From: Azospirillum endophyticum
Lineage (GTDB): Bacteria; Pseudomonadota; Alphaproteobacteria; Azospirillales; Azospirillaceae
Length of the DNA stretch: 64,000 bases
Assembly (NCBI RefSeq): GCF_016595245.1
Contig: NZ_JAENHM010000001.1
Coordinates: 6,357 to 70,356 of the forward strand
Direction of reading: 5' to 3'
Shown: one piece after another, positions 46,343-54,784 of the stretch
How the letters are laid out: every line of letters starts with the position of its first letter
Numbering within the stretch: position 1 is the stretch's first letter
Notes under the pieces: generated by a model
Told to the model about the DNA's origin: nothing
The model's input: only the letters and a program-made list of their open reading frames with translations
Databases searched by the model: none
Position numbers and translations under genes: made by a program

Positions 46343-46403
46343 AATGAACCCAACAGGCCGCTCAAGGCCGGATCCCTGCAATTTTCCAAGGAGGCGTCCC
46401 GAG

Positions 46404-47126
46404 ATGGACACGGTCGTTCACGAGACGGAGGGCGATTTCGGCCCCCGCGACTGGGCACAGCACCCGCCCTACCTGTCGCCGCTCTACAAATCGACGGTGC
46501 TGCGCTCGCCGCGCAAGCCGCTGATCCCGATGAAGCAGGGCCTGTCGGTGCGCAGCGGCCCGGTCTTCGGCCAGGACAGCCTCGATCCGCTCGACCACGA
46601 CCTGACGAAGAATGGCCGCGTCAACGGCGAGCCGATCGGCGAGCGCATGATCGTCACCGGCCGCGTGCTGGACGAAAGCGGCCGGCCGGTGCCGCACACG
46701 CTGCTGGAGATCTGGCAGGCCAATGCCTGCGGCCGCTACGTCCACCGCTGGGACCAGCATGATGCGCCACTCGACCCCAACTTCTTCGGGGCCGGCCGCT
46801 GCCTCACCGACGCCGAAGGCCGCTATCGCTTCACCACGATCAAGCCCGGCGCCTATCCCTGGGGCAACCACCACAACGCCTGGCGCCCGGCCCACATCCA
46901 TTTCTCGCTGTTCGGGCCGTCCTTCCTGACCCGGCTGGTGACCCAGATGTATTTCCCGGGCGATCCGCTGCTGCCGCTCGACCCCATCTACAACGGGGTA
47001 CCGGAAGGCGCGCGCGAGCTGCTGGTCTCGCGCTTCTCCATCGACGTGACCGAGCCGGTGTGGGCGCTCGGCTACGAGTTCGACATCGTCCTGCGCGGAC
47101 GCCAAGCCACGCCGATGGAAGGCTGA
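46404..47126 (+). CDS. pcaH: Protocatechuate 3,4-dioxygenase beta subunit
   Basis: Fe(III)-containing intradiol ring-cleavage subunit, 240 residues. Iron ligands are readable as Tyr in CGRYVHRWD, Tyr in GAYPWGNHHN and the two His in RPAHIHFSLF. AAGGAGG at 46389-46395 supports the ATG at 46404; the 26-residue longer in-frame version from 46326 lacks a site. Paired with pcaG 5 bp downstream. Confidence 0.96.
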   Translation: MDTVVHETEGDFGPRDWAQHPPYLSPLYKSTVLRSPRKPLIPMKQGLSVRSGPVFGQDSLDPLDHDLTKNGRVNGEPIGERMIVTGRVLDESGRPVPHTLLEIWQANACGRYVHRWDQHDAPLDPNFFGAGRCLTDAEGRYRFTTIKPGAYPWGNHHNAWRPAHIHFSLFGPSFLTRLVTQMYFPGDPLLPLDPIYNGVPEGARELLVSRFSIDVTEPVWALGYEFDIVLRGRQATPMEG

Positions 47127-47131
47127 CCCTC

Positions 47132-47689
47132 ATGAGCCAGATGCTGAAACAGACCCCGTCCCAGACCGTCGGTCCCTATTTCGCCTATGCCTGGACGCCG
47201 GAACTCTACGGCCGCCGCCCGCTGGCGACCAACCGGCTGGCCACCCGCGACATGCCGGGCGAGCACATCCGCATCGAAGGAACCGTCCATGACGGCGAGG
47301 GCCAGATCGTCCGCGACTGCGTGGTGGAGATCTGGCAGGCCGGCGCCGACGGCCGCCACGCCCCCGGTGCCGCCGGCTTCGGCCGCTGCGGCACCGACGA
47401 CCAGGGCCGTTATTTCTTCGACACGGTGAAGCCCGGCGCCTGCGACGAGGGTCACGCCCCACACATCGCGGTCGCCGTCTTCGCCCGCGGCATGCTGAGC
47501 CACGCTTTCACCCGCCTGCACTTCTCCGACGAGACGGCGGCGAATGCGGCGGATCCGGTGCTGGCGACCGTCCCGGCCGACCGCCGCGACACCCTGATCG
47601 CGAAGCGCGCCGAGGTACCCGGCGGCGTGGTCTACCGCTTCGACATCCACATCCAGGGCGAACGGGAGACGGTGTTCTTCGACTGCTGA
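47132..47689 (+). CDS. pcaG: Protocatechuate 3,4-dioxygenase alpha subunit
   Basis: 185 residues; intradiol dioxygenase fold without the iron-ligand set, as usual for the alpha chain. SQTVGPYFAYAWTPE and VVEIWQAGADGRHA are family motifs. Upstream in-frame residues (to 47060) are a shadow of pcaH. A strong hairpin follows the stop. Completes the protocatechuate to acetyl-CoA/succinyl-CoA route within one gene block. Confidence 0.95.
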   Translation: MSQMLKQTPSQTVGPYFAYAWTPELYGRRPLATNRLATRDMPGEHIRIEGTVHDGEGQIVRDCVVEIWQAGADGRHAPGAAGFGRCGTDDQGRYFFDTVKPGACDEGHAPHIAVAVFARGMLSHAFTRLHFSDETAANAADPVLATVPADRRDTLIAKRAEVPGGVVYRFDIHIQGERETVFFDC

Positions 47690-47720
47690 AGCAAGTCCGG
47701 GAAGCAGCCCAAAAGACGAA

Positions 47721-47751
47721 GGGGGCGGACCGGTCGTCCCGGTCCGCCCCC
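47721..47751. terminator. Bidirectional hairpin between pcaG and dctP
   Basis: GGGGGCGGACCGG (47721-47733), a five-base loop, then CCGGTCCGCCCCC (47739-47751): a perfect 13-bp stem in the gap between two convergent genes. There is no clear T run on the plus side, so it may block transcripts or protect mRNA ends rather than act as a classical intrinsic terminator. Confidence 0.75.
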
Positions 47752-47781
47752 CTGCACCCTCACGGGTATGCGTCGCCTTAA

Positions 47782-48801
47782 TTACTTGCGGGCGGCGGCG
47801 ATGGCGGCCTGCAGGTCCTTCAGCACCTCGGCACCGCCGTCGGCGGCGTACTTGTCGAAGGCCGGCTTGACCATCTCGCGCATGCGCTCCAGCTCGGCCG
47901 GGCTCAGCTCGTTGATCTGCATGCCCTTCTCCTTCAGGTAGGCCACGCTCTGGGCCGACGCCTCGCGGCTGTCCTTGCGCTCGAAGTCGCGCGAGGCGAC
48001 GGCGGCGTCCTTGAGGATCTTCTTCTCGTCCGCCGACAGGCCGTCCCACCAGCGCTTGCTGGCCAGCATGATCCACGGGCTGTAGACGTGGCGGGAGATC
48101 GTCAGGTACTTCTGCACTTCATAGAACTTGGACGACTGGATGGTGGTGACCGGGTTCTCCTGGCCGTCGACCGTGCCGGTCTCCATCGCCGTGAACAGTT
48201 CGGAGAAGGCCAGCGGCACCGCGTTGGCGCCGAAGCTGTTGAACATGTCGATGTAGACCGGGTTCTGCATCACCCGCAGCTTGATGCCGCCCATGTCCTC
48301 GACCTTGGTGATCGGCCGCTTGCTGTTGGTCAGGTTGCGGAAACCGTTCTCCCAATAGACCAGCCCGACCAGCCCCTTGTCGTCCAGCGCCTTCATCAGC
48401 TTCTCGCCGAACGGGCCGTCGAGGACGGCATCCGCCTCCTTCTCGTTGTTGAACAGGAAGGGCAGGTCGTAGACGCCGAAATCCTTGACGACGCCGACCA
48501 GGGTGGCGGTGGAGCCCACCATCATCTCCTGCGCGCCGCCGATCAGGGTGTTCTGCATCTGCATGTCGCTGCCGAGGCTGCTGTCGCCGAAGCCCTTCAC
48601 CTTCAGCTTGCCGCCGCTGCGCTTGGACACCTCCTCGACGAAGAACTTGACGGCGCGGCCCTGGTTACTGTTCTCCGACAGGCCGTAGCCGAAGCGGATG
48701 ATGCGGGACTTCACGTCCTGGGCAGAGGCGGTCGTGGCGGCGGCGACCGGAGCCAGCAGGGCGGCGGCGATGCCGGTGGCGAGCAGCAGTTTGCGGAACA
48801 T
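47782..48801 (-). CDS. TRAP transporter periplasmic binding protein (DctP type)
   Basis: 339 residues with a Sec signal peptide (LLLATGIAAALLAPVAAATTASA). The binding-protein signature is KLRVMQNPVYIDMFNSFGAN with the conserved Arg that pairs with a substrate carboxylate, then PLAFSELFTAMETGTVDGQE. Last gene of the gntK-dctQ-dctM-dctP operon; the operon context points to gluconate or a related sugar acid. Confidence 0.94.
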   Translation of the reverse strand: MFRKLLLATGIAAALLAPVAAATTASAQDVKSRIIRFGYGLSENSNQGRAVKFFVEEVSKRSGGKLKVKGFGDSSLGSDMQMQNTLIGGAQEMMVGSTATLVGVVKDFGVYDLPFLFNNEKEADAVLDGPFGEKLMKALDDKGLVGLVYWENGFRNLTNSKRPITKVEDMGGIKLRVMQNPVYIDMFNSFGANAVPLAFSELFTAMETGTVDGQENPVTTIQSSKFYEVQKYLTISRHVYSPWIMLASKRWWDGLSADEKKILKDAAVASRDFERKDSREASAQSVAYLKEKGMQINELSPAELERMREMVKPAFDKYAADGGAEVLKDLQAAIAAARK

Positions 48802-48855
48802 GGTGTCGGTCTCCCTTAACCGTCTGGTGTTTCGTTGTGTTTGATCTTGTAGGCG

Positions 48856-50133
48856 TCAGTGGAAGATGTGCAGCGGCACGGTGACGATCTCCGGCACGGC
48901 GATCAGCAGCCCGACCAGCACGATGTAGGTCAAAAGGAAGGGCCAGATGCCCTTGGTGGCGCTTTCCAGCGAGATGCGGGCGACGCCGCACACCACGTTC
49001 AGCACCGTGCAGACCGGCGGATGGATCAGGCCCAGCGTGCCGATCAGCACGAACATCACGCCGAAATAGGTCGGGTCGATGCCGGCCTTGATCGCCAGCG
49101 GGGTCAGCACCGGACCCAGCACCAGGATGGTCGGCGTCAGGTCCATCACCGTGCCGACGGCCAGCAGCAGGACGGCGATGGCCAGCATCAACATCTTGGG
49201 ATGGCTCATCAGCGGGGCCAGCAGCTCGGTCATCTGCTGCGGCAGGTCGGCCAGCGTCACCATGTAGGACGACACCAGCGCGGCGGCGCACAGGAACATG
49301 ACCGTGCTGGTGGTGCGCGCCGCCTGGACCAGCAGCGGCACCAGCTGCGGCAGCGTGACCTGGCGGTAGACGAACAGCGCCACCAGCAGCGAATAGACGG
49401 CGGCGACCACCGCGGCCTCGGTCGGCGTGAAGATGCCGCCGCGCAGGCCGCCGATGATGATGACCGGCAGGGCCAAGGCCCAGATGCCGTCGATCAGCGC
49501 CTTCACCCGTTCCCGCCCGCTCGCCTTGGGCTGCAGCTTCACCGTCATGTCGCGGACGACGAAGATCCAGGCGCCGATCAGGCCCAGCCCCATCAGCAGG
49601 CCGGGGACGATGCCGCCCATGAACAGCGCGCTGATCGAGGTGTTGGTGGTCACGCCGAAGATGATGAAGGGCATGCTGGGCGGGATGATCGGGGCGATGA
49701 TGCCGCCCGACGCGATCAGGCCGGCGGCGCGCGGCACCGGATAGCCGTGGTCGCGCATCATCGGGATCAGCAGCGTGGCGAGCGCCGCGGTATCGGCGAT
49801 GGCCGAGCCCGACAGGCTGGCCAGCATCACCGACGCGCCGATGGTGACGTATCCCAGCCCGCCCTTGATGTGGCCGACCAGGCTGACCGCCAGGTTGATG
49901 ATGCGCTGGGAGATGCCGCCGGCATTCATCAGCTCGCCGGCCAGGATGAAGAAGGGCACCGCCATCAGCGGATAGTTGTCGGCGCCGTTCAGCATGTTCT
50001 GGGCGACCAGCTGGGCGTCGAAGAAGTCCAGATGGACCATCAGCGCGACGCCGGTCAGAATCAGCGCGAAGGCGATGGGCATGCCGAGCAGCATGAAGCC
50101 GAACAGCGAGCCCAGGAAAATGGTGAGCGTCAT
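48856..50133 (-). CDS. TRAP transporter large permease (DctM type)
   Basis: 425 residues, about 12 membrane segments; FLGSLFGFMLLGMPIAFAL at the N-terminus, SGSAIADTAALATLLIPMM and LIASGGIIAPIIPPSMPFII are DctM hallmarks. The start at 50133 is preferred over longer in-frame sequence that would overlap dctQ. Sodium-driven import with DctQ and DctP. Confidence 0.95.
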   Translation of the reverse strand: MTLTIFLGSLFGFMLLGMPIAFALILTGVALMVHLDFFDAQLVAQNMLNGADNYPLMAVPFFILAGELMNAGGISQRIINLAVSLVGHIKGGLGYVTIGASVMLASLSGSAIADTAALATLLIPMMRDHGYPVPRAAGLIASGGIIAPIIPPSMPFIIFGVTTNTSISALFMGGIVPGLLMGLGLIGAWIFVVRDMTVKLQPKASGRERVKALIDGIWALALPVIIIGGLRGGIFTPTEAAVVAAVYSLLVALFVYRQVTLPQLVPLLVQAARTTSTVMFLCAAALVSSYMVTLADLPQQMTELLAPLMSHPKMLMLAIAVLLLAVGTVMDLTPTILVLGPVLTPLAIKAGIDPTYFGVMFVLIGTLGLIHPPVCTVLNVVCGVARISLESATKGIWPFLLTYIVLVGLLIAVPEIVTVPLHIFH

Positions 50134-50173
50134 GGCGGCGTCTCCGTCCGCAGGAAGGTCGTCTGGGCTGGGC

Positions 50174-50761
50174 TCAATGCTTGACGGCGGCGGCGCCCGG
50201 CAGGCCGGCCGCCGGCTCCATCGGGGGGGCCACGGCGGGGCCATGCGACTCCGGATGGTCCATCATCGTGTCGGGGTTGCCGGGAATGCGGGCGCTGGGC
50301 TGGTTGGTGACGATCCGCCACAGGTTCGCCAGCACGATCAGCGCCATGGCGATGGCCGGGAAGAAGCCGGCCGCAGCGTAGATGGCCATGGGGAAGCGCA
50401 GGACGGTGGAGAAGGTCCCCATGCCGATCAGCAGCTGGATCCAGCTGCCCTGCACGAACAGATACAGGGCGTAGAGAACCATCAGATGCGAGATCACCGC
50501 GCAGGCCCGGCGGACCTTGAAAGGCAGACGGCTCTGCAGGATCTCCAGCCCGAGATGGCGCTGGTGGCGCAGCGCCACGGTGGCGCCGAGGAACACCAGC
50601 CAGACGAACATCAGCCGCGCGATCTCCTCCGCCGCGACGATGCCGCTGCTGAAGATGTAGCGCAGGACGACGTTGCTGAAGACGAGACCAACCATGATCG
50701 CCAGCATCAGCGCCATGATCCATTCGGTGATCCGCTCCAGCAGATCCGCCACGCTCTTCAT
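50174..50761 (-). CDS. TRAP transporter small permease (DctQ type)
   Basis: 195 residues, four membrane helices; ERITEWIMALMLAIMVGLVF and EIARLMFVWLVFLGATVAL are typical. The C-terminal 35 residues are Pro/Ala-rich and cytoplasmic. It begins in the gntK stop (ATGA at 50758-50761), so its translation is coupled to gluconokinase. Confidence 0.93.
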   Translation of the reverse strand: MKSVADLLERITEWIMALMLAIMVGLVFSNVVLRYIFSSGIVAAEEIARLMFVWLVFLGATVALRHQRHLGLEILQSRLPFKVRRACAVISHLMVLYALYLFVQGSWIQLLIGMGTFSTVLRFPMAIYAAAGFFPAIAMALIVLANLWRIVTNQPSARIPGNPDTMMDHPESHGPAVAPPMEPAAGLPGAAAVKH

Positions 50762-51462
50762 GCGTTCCCCCCGGCGGCGGAGCCGCCATTATTTGGCCCG
50801 GCGGCGGAGCCGCCATTATTCAGACCAGCGGCGGAGCCGCCATTATTGGTTCCGGTGACGCCGGTCTCTCCGGCTTCGCCGCCGGTCAGGCGGGCACAGG
50901 CGTCGGCGACGATCGCCGCGGCCGGCAGCGTCACCTCGTAGGACAGGACCGCCTCGTCGGCGCCGGGCATCTCCAGGTCGGCGAACTGGCTGTCGACCAG
51001 GGCCGTCGGCATGAAATGGGCGGTCCGCCCGCCCATCCGCGACACGATCAGCGCCTTGTCGCCATGGAGATGCAGGAAGATCACCCGCTTGGCCCCGCCG
51101 CGCAACCGGTCGCGGTAGCGCCGCTTCAGCGCCGAACAGGCGACCACCAGCCCGCGCCCCTCGCGGTCCGCCTCGGCGATGAAGCCGGCCAGCGTGCCCA
51201 GCCAGCCGTCGCGATCCTCGTCGGTCAGCGGAATGCCGGACGACATCTTGGCGATGTTGGCGGGGGGATGGTGCGCGTCGCCCTCGACGAAGCCAAGACC
51301 CAGCGCCAGCGCCAGGGTCTGGCCGACGCTGGACTTGCCGCAGCCGGCCACGCCCATCACCACGACGATCGGCGGCGCGGCCGACGGTTCGGCGGCGGAC
51401 GCTTCGGCACCCGCCGGCAGGGCGGCTCCAGGAAGGGGCGACGCGATGGGAGGACCGTTCAT
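50758..51462 (-). CDS. gntK: Gluconokinase (GntK type) with repeat-extended C-terminus
   Basis: Phosphorylates D-gluconate to 6-phosphogluconate. P-loop GVAGCGKS at residues 37-44, FVEGDAHHPPANIAKMSSG (substrate loop) and LVVACSALKRRYRD are GntK signatures. 234 residues against about 175 in E. coli: the first 30 are Ala/Pro-rich and the last about 35 are Gly/Asn/Ser-rich tandem repeats. First gene of the TRAP operon, divergent from the LacI-family regulator. Confidence 0.92.
   Translation of the reverse strand: MNGPPIASPLPGAALPAGAEASAAEPSAAPPIVVVMGVAGCGKSSVGQTLALALGLGFVEGDAHHPPANIAKMSSGIPLTDEDRDGWLGTLAGFIAEADREGRGLVVACSALKRRYRDRLRGGAKRVIFLHLHGDKALIVSRMGGRTAHFMPTALVDSQFADLEMPGADEAVLSYEVTLPAAAIVADACARLTGGEAGETGVTGTNNGGSAAGLNNGGSAAGPNNGGSAAGGNA
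50767..50847. repeat. Three 27-bp tandem copies with hairpins at the gntK 3' end
   Basis: Each unit contains GGCGGC-GGA-GCCGCC (a 15-bp palindrome) followed by ATTATT, encoding NNGGSAAG plus one variable residue on the minus strand. The last unit ends 9 bp from the gntK stop, which overlaps the dctQ start. Confidence 0.8.
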
Positions 51463-51534
51463 GAGCCTGTGTTCCCGCTGTCCGGTACAGGGCGGCATCC
51501 GCGACCGGGATCGCGACAAGCCACGCACAAGGTT

Positions 51535-51550
51535 ATGTTAGCGCTATCAT
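51535..51550. promoter_or_regulatory. LacI-type operator 1 (GntR-like)
   Basis: ATGTTAGCGCTATCAT: a nearly symmetrical 16-bp site with the central CG expected of LacI-family operators, 73 bp upstream of gntK. The core TTAGCGCTA is shared with operator 2. Confidence 0.7.
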
Positions 51551-51638
51551 ATTCGAGGCACCCCGTTTAGAGTCAGCCGAGATCGGAAACCCTGGGAACC
51601 GCTGTACACGGATGACGTCGAAACGAGAGTTCGCTACT

Positions 51639-51650
51639 GTTAGCGCTAAC
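51639..51650. promoter_or_regulatory. LacI-type operator 2 (GntR-like)
   Basis: GTTAGCGCTAAC, a perfect 12-bp palindrome, 104 bp from operator 1 (centre to centre about 102 bp). It resembles E. coli GntR/IdnR operators in layout, though with a GCGC rather than CCGG core. Confidence 0.7.
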
Positions 51651-51854
51651 CTCGATGCCCGTAAAGAGGTTTGTTCGAGGCACTGACAAACTTGTCGGCA
51701 TGGCTTGTCGGCAGCGGCTTACCGGCGGGTGCGGCGGACTGTGGAGGAAGGCTCCGCGGGACTGGCGGCTCCGCCCGGTCGTGCTACACAATGCCACCCA
51801 CCATCCCGCGCGCACCTCGATGGCGGCGGCCGGACTCGGAAGGACACCTCTCCT

Positions 51855-52919
51855 GTGACGACGGATGGCGATGATCGGCCTGCACCCCCGGCGGTCAAGA
51901 CGCGCAAGCCGCGCTCCTCGCGCACCGGCCGCGCGACGATGGCGGACGTGGCGGAGCGGGTGGGCGTCAGCGCGATCACCGTATCGCGCGCCTTCAAGCG
52001 GCCGGAACTGGTGGTGCCGGAGCTTCGCCAGCGCATCCTCGACACCGCGCAGTCGATGGGCTACGTGCCGAACCAGGCGGCGAGCGCGCTCGCCTCGGCG
52101 CGGTCGATGACGGTGGCGGTGCTGATCCCGTCGATGACCAACATGGTCTTCGTCGAGACCCTGGCCGGCATCCACGACATGCTGCTGCCGCGCGGCTACC
52201 GCGCCCTCATCGGCGTCACCCACTATTCCCCGGAGGAGGAGGAGCGGCTGATCCGCACCTACCTCCAGTTCCAGCCCGACGGCCTCCTGCTGACCGGCAC
52301 CGACCACACCGCGGTCGCCCGCACCTATCTGTCGGCGCTCTCCAGCCCGACCGTCCACATGATGGAGCTGCTGGACGACCCCGACAGCCTCAGCGTCGGC
52401 TGTTCGCAGGAGGAGGGCGGCCGGCTGATGACCACCCACCTGCTGGCGCGCGGCTACCGCCGCATCGGCTTCGTCGCCGTGCAGCTCGACCCCCGCACGC
52501 TCGCCCGCCTCGACGGCTACCGCCACGCGCTGGAGGAGGCCGGTCTCTACGACGAGACGCGAGTCTGGCGCCTGCCCGACCGGTCCTCGATCCAACTCGG
52601 TGCGGCGATGATCGACCGGCTGATGGCGGAGAACAGCGACTGCGACGCCGTCTTCTTCTGCAACGACGATCTGGCCCAGGGCGCGCTGTTCCAATGCCAG
52701 CGCCGGGGCATCCGCGTGCCCGGCCAACTCGCCATCGCCGGCTTCAACGACCTGCCGGCCTCGGCCTGGACCACGCCGACCCTGACCACCGTCGCCACCC
52801 CCCGCTACGCCATCGGCTGCAACGCCGCCGCCATGCTGCTCGACCTGATGGACGGCAAGGAGCCGCCGCAGCGGCGTCTCGACCTCGGCCTGACCTTCAT
52901 CGCACGGGAGAGCACGTGA
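51855..52919 (+). CDS. gntR: LacI-family transcriptional regulator of gluconate genes
   Basis: 354 residues. The N-terminal HTH is MADVAERVGVSAITVSRAF with hinge helix GYVPNQAASALAS; the periplasmic-binding-protein-like effector domain includes VAVLIPSMTNMVF and VFFCNDDLAQGALF. GTG start at 51855 with GGAAGGAC upstream; the earlier in-frame start at 51705 adds a stretch unlike the family. It is divergent from gntK and resembles E. coli GntR, so it is probably a repressor released by gluconate. Confidence 0.9.
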   Translation: MTTDGDDRPAPPAVKTRKPRSSRTGRATMADVAERVGVSAITVSRAFKRPELVVPELRQRILDTAQSMGYVPNQAASALASARSMTVAVLIPSMTNMVFVETLAGIHDMLLPRGYRALIGVTHYSPEEEERLIRTYLQFQPDGLLLTGTDHTAVARTYLSALSSPTVHMMELLDDPDSLSVGCSQEEGGRLMTTHLLARGYRRIGFVAVQLDPRTLARLDGYRHALEEAGLYDETRVWRLPDRSSIQLGAAMIDRLMAENSDCDAVFFCNDDLAQGALFQCQRRGIRVPGQLAIAGFNDLPASAWTTPTLTTVATPRYAIGCNAAAMLLDLMDGKEPPQRRLDLGLTFIAREST

Positions 52920-53039
52920 GGAAGCACATCCTCTCCGCCCCGCCAATGATCCGGATCAACCGCAGGGCGTAGGCGGCGGCATGGCAGCCGCGCAGGCTCG
53001 GCGTCACTGGCCGGCCGGGGCGGGCGTAGACTGCGGGAC

Positions 53040-54539
53040 ATGCTGACGCTTCGACATTTGGCGATCGACACCGTCCGGGAGAACGTCGCCTTCCTCAACC
53101 GCCGCTGCACCCGCTACCATGTCGAGGATTTCCTCGGCCTCGGCCGGGTGGAGGTGCGGAACGACGGCCGCTCCCTGCTGGCCGTGCTGAACGTCGTCGA
53201 CGACCCCGCCATCGTCGGCCCCGACGAGATCGGCCTGTCCGACCCCGCCTTCGGCCAGCTCGGCCTGGCGGCGGGCTCCGCCGTCCAGCTCGTCCCCCCG
53301 ACCCCGCCGGAGAGCTTCGAGCTGGTGCGCGCCAAGGTCGGCGGCGCCGCCCTGACCGACGACCAGCTTGCCGCCATCATCCGCGACATCACCGACCAGC
53401 GCTATTCCAAGATCGAGATCGCCGCCTTCCTGATCGCCTGCGCCAGCTTCATGACGACGGCGGAGGTGCTGGGCCTGACCCGCGCCATGATCGCCGCCGG
53501 CACCCGGCTGGATTGGGGCGGCCCCGGCGGGATCGCCGGCACCATCGCCGACAAGCACTGCATCGGCGGCATTCCCGGCAACCGCACCTCGATGATCGTG
53601 GTGCCGATCGTCGCCGCCCACGGCCTGCCGATCCCCAAAACCTCGTCGCGCGCCATCACGTCCCCGGCCGGCACCGCCGACACCATGGAGGTGCTGGCGA
53701 ATGTCGACCTGCCGGTGGAGCGCATGCAGGCTTTGGTGCGCGAGGCCGGGGGCTGCCTGGTCTGGGGTGGCCATGTCCGGCTGTCGCCGGCCGACGACAT
53801 CCTGATCTCCATCGAACGGCCGCTCGCCATCGACACCCGCGAACAGCTGGTCGCCTCCATCCTGTCGAAGAAGGCGGCGGCCGGCTCGACCCATCTGCTG
53901 ATCGACATCCCCGTCGGCCCCAGCGCCAAGATCCGCAGCGCCGGCGAGGCGGTGCGGCTGCGCAAGCTGTTCGAGCATGTCGGCGACCGGCTCGGCCTGA
54001 CGCTGGAGGTGGCGATCACCGACGGCTCGCAGCCGGTCGGACGCGGCATCGGCCCGGTGCTGGAGGCGCGCGACGTGATGGCGGTGCTGCGCAACGACCC
54101 GGCATCCCCCGCCGACCTGACGGAGCGCGCCCTGCTGCTGGCCGGCCGCATCCTGGAATTCGACCCCGCCGTCCGCGGCGGCTCCGGCAACCGCCGGGCG
54201 CGCGAGCTTCTGGAGTCGGGTGCCGCCCTGGCGTCCATGGAACGGATCATCGGCCTGCAGGGCCCGCCGCCCGCCGTCGCGACGCTGGGGTCGCTGGTCG
54301 CGGAGGTCGCGTCCCCCGCCGACGGGATCGTGTCGTCGCTCGACTGCTACCGCCTCGCCCGCATCGCGCGGCTGGCCGGCGCGCCCACCGACAAGGGCGC
54401 CGGCATCGACCTGCTGCGCAAGGTCGGCGAGCGCGTGCGCCGGGGCGAGCCGCTCTACCGCATCCACGCCGGCACCAACGCCGACTTCACCTTCGCCCAG
54501 GCCCATGCCGCGGATAACAGCGGGGTGGTGGTGGGATGA
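53040..54539 (+). CDS. Thymidine phosphorylase family protein, archaeal AMP-phosphorylase type
   Basis: 499 residues, longer than bacterial DeoA (about 440), with an extra N-terminal domain of about 85 residues as in archaeal AMP phosphorylases (DeoA/TIGR02645-like). The glycosyl-transferase core shows [20 protein letters not shown] and [20 protein letters not shown] (phosphate and base binding). Expected reaction: phosphorolysis of a nucleoside or nucleoside monophosphate. The gene opens a cluster with an RNase-like beta-CASP protein and an RbbA-type exporter; the physiological role of the bacterial form is unclear. Confidence 0.85.
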   Translation: MLTLRHLAIDTVRENVAFLNRRCTRYHVEDFLGLGRVEVRNDGRSLLAVLNVVDDPAIVGPDEIGLSDPAFGQLGLAAGSAVQLVPPTPPESFELVRAKVGGAALTDDQLAAIIRDITDQRYSKIEIAAFLIACASFMTTAEVLGLTRAMIAAGTRLDWGGPGGIAGTIADKHCIGGIPGNRTSMIVVPIVAAHGLPIPKTSSRAITSPAGTADTMEVLANVDLPVERMQALVREAGGCLVWGGHVRLSPADDILISIERPLAIDTREQLVASILSKKAAAGSTHLLIDIPVGPSAKIRSAGEAVRLRKLFEHVGDRLGLTLEVAITDGSQPVGRGIGPVLEARDVMAVLRNDPASPADLTERALLLAGRILEFDPAVRGGSGNRRARELLESGAALASMERIIGLQGPPPAVATLGSLVAEVASPADGIVSSLDCYRLARIARLAGAPTDKGAGIDLLRKVGERVRRGEPLYRIHAGTNADFTFAQAHAADNSGVVVG

Positions 54540-54540
54540 G

Positions 54541-54570
54541 GTGAGGTGAGGTGAGGTGAGGTGAGGTGAG
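54541..54570. repeat. Pentanucleotide repeat (GTGAG)6
   Basis: Six perfect copies of GTGAG begin directly after the phosphorylase stop. Such short tandem repeats can vary by slippage; here the change would alter only spacing to the following repeat and gene. Confidence 0.85.
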
Positions 54571-54580
54571 CAGGAACCAA

Positions 54581-54763
54581 TCTCCTTCTCCCCCTGCTCA
54601 CGCGCAAACTTCGTTTGCGCTGACGCGACAGGCGGATCGAAGATCCGCCGAATGCGGGGAGAAGGTCGGGATGAGGGGGTTCGGCGCAGCCGAAGAGATC
54701 CACGAAGCGGTTCCCCCTCACCCTAACCCTCTCCCCGGGGGGAGAGGGGATAGTCCCGGAGAG
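54581..54763. repeat. Dispersed GC-rich inverted-repeat element (copy 8)
   Basis: CTCCTTCTCCCCCTGCTCAC...GGGGAGAAGGTCGGGATGAGG and TTCCCCCTCACCCTAACCCTCTCC...GGGGGGAGAGGGG. It contains inner hairpins GCGCAAACTTCGTTTGCGC (about 54602-54620) and GGCGGATCGAAGATCCGCC (about 54631-54649), the same kind as in the copy at 57403. Confidence 0.75.
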
Positions 54764-54784
54764 GAAAAACAAGGAGCTGACCCC

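Larger units (their letters stand above)
51463..51854. promoter_or_regulatory. Divergent control region, gntK-TRAP operon / LacI-family regulator
   Basis: 392 bp with no convincing gene; short open frames at 51655-51874 overlap the regulator in other frames and are not supported. It contains two GTTAGCGCTA palindromes (listed separately) about 100 bp apart, suitable for looping or dual control of the two promoters. Confidence 0.7.

Noticed and set aside
50767-50847. Tandem repeats considered as a CRISPR array
   Set aside because: Units are directly adjacent without unique spacers and lie inside gntK; no cas gene is in the window.
51655-51874. Short open frames in the gluconate control region
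   Set aside because: They overlap one another and the regulator start in different frames, contain the operator region and resemble no protein family.
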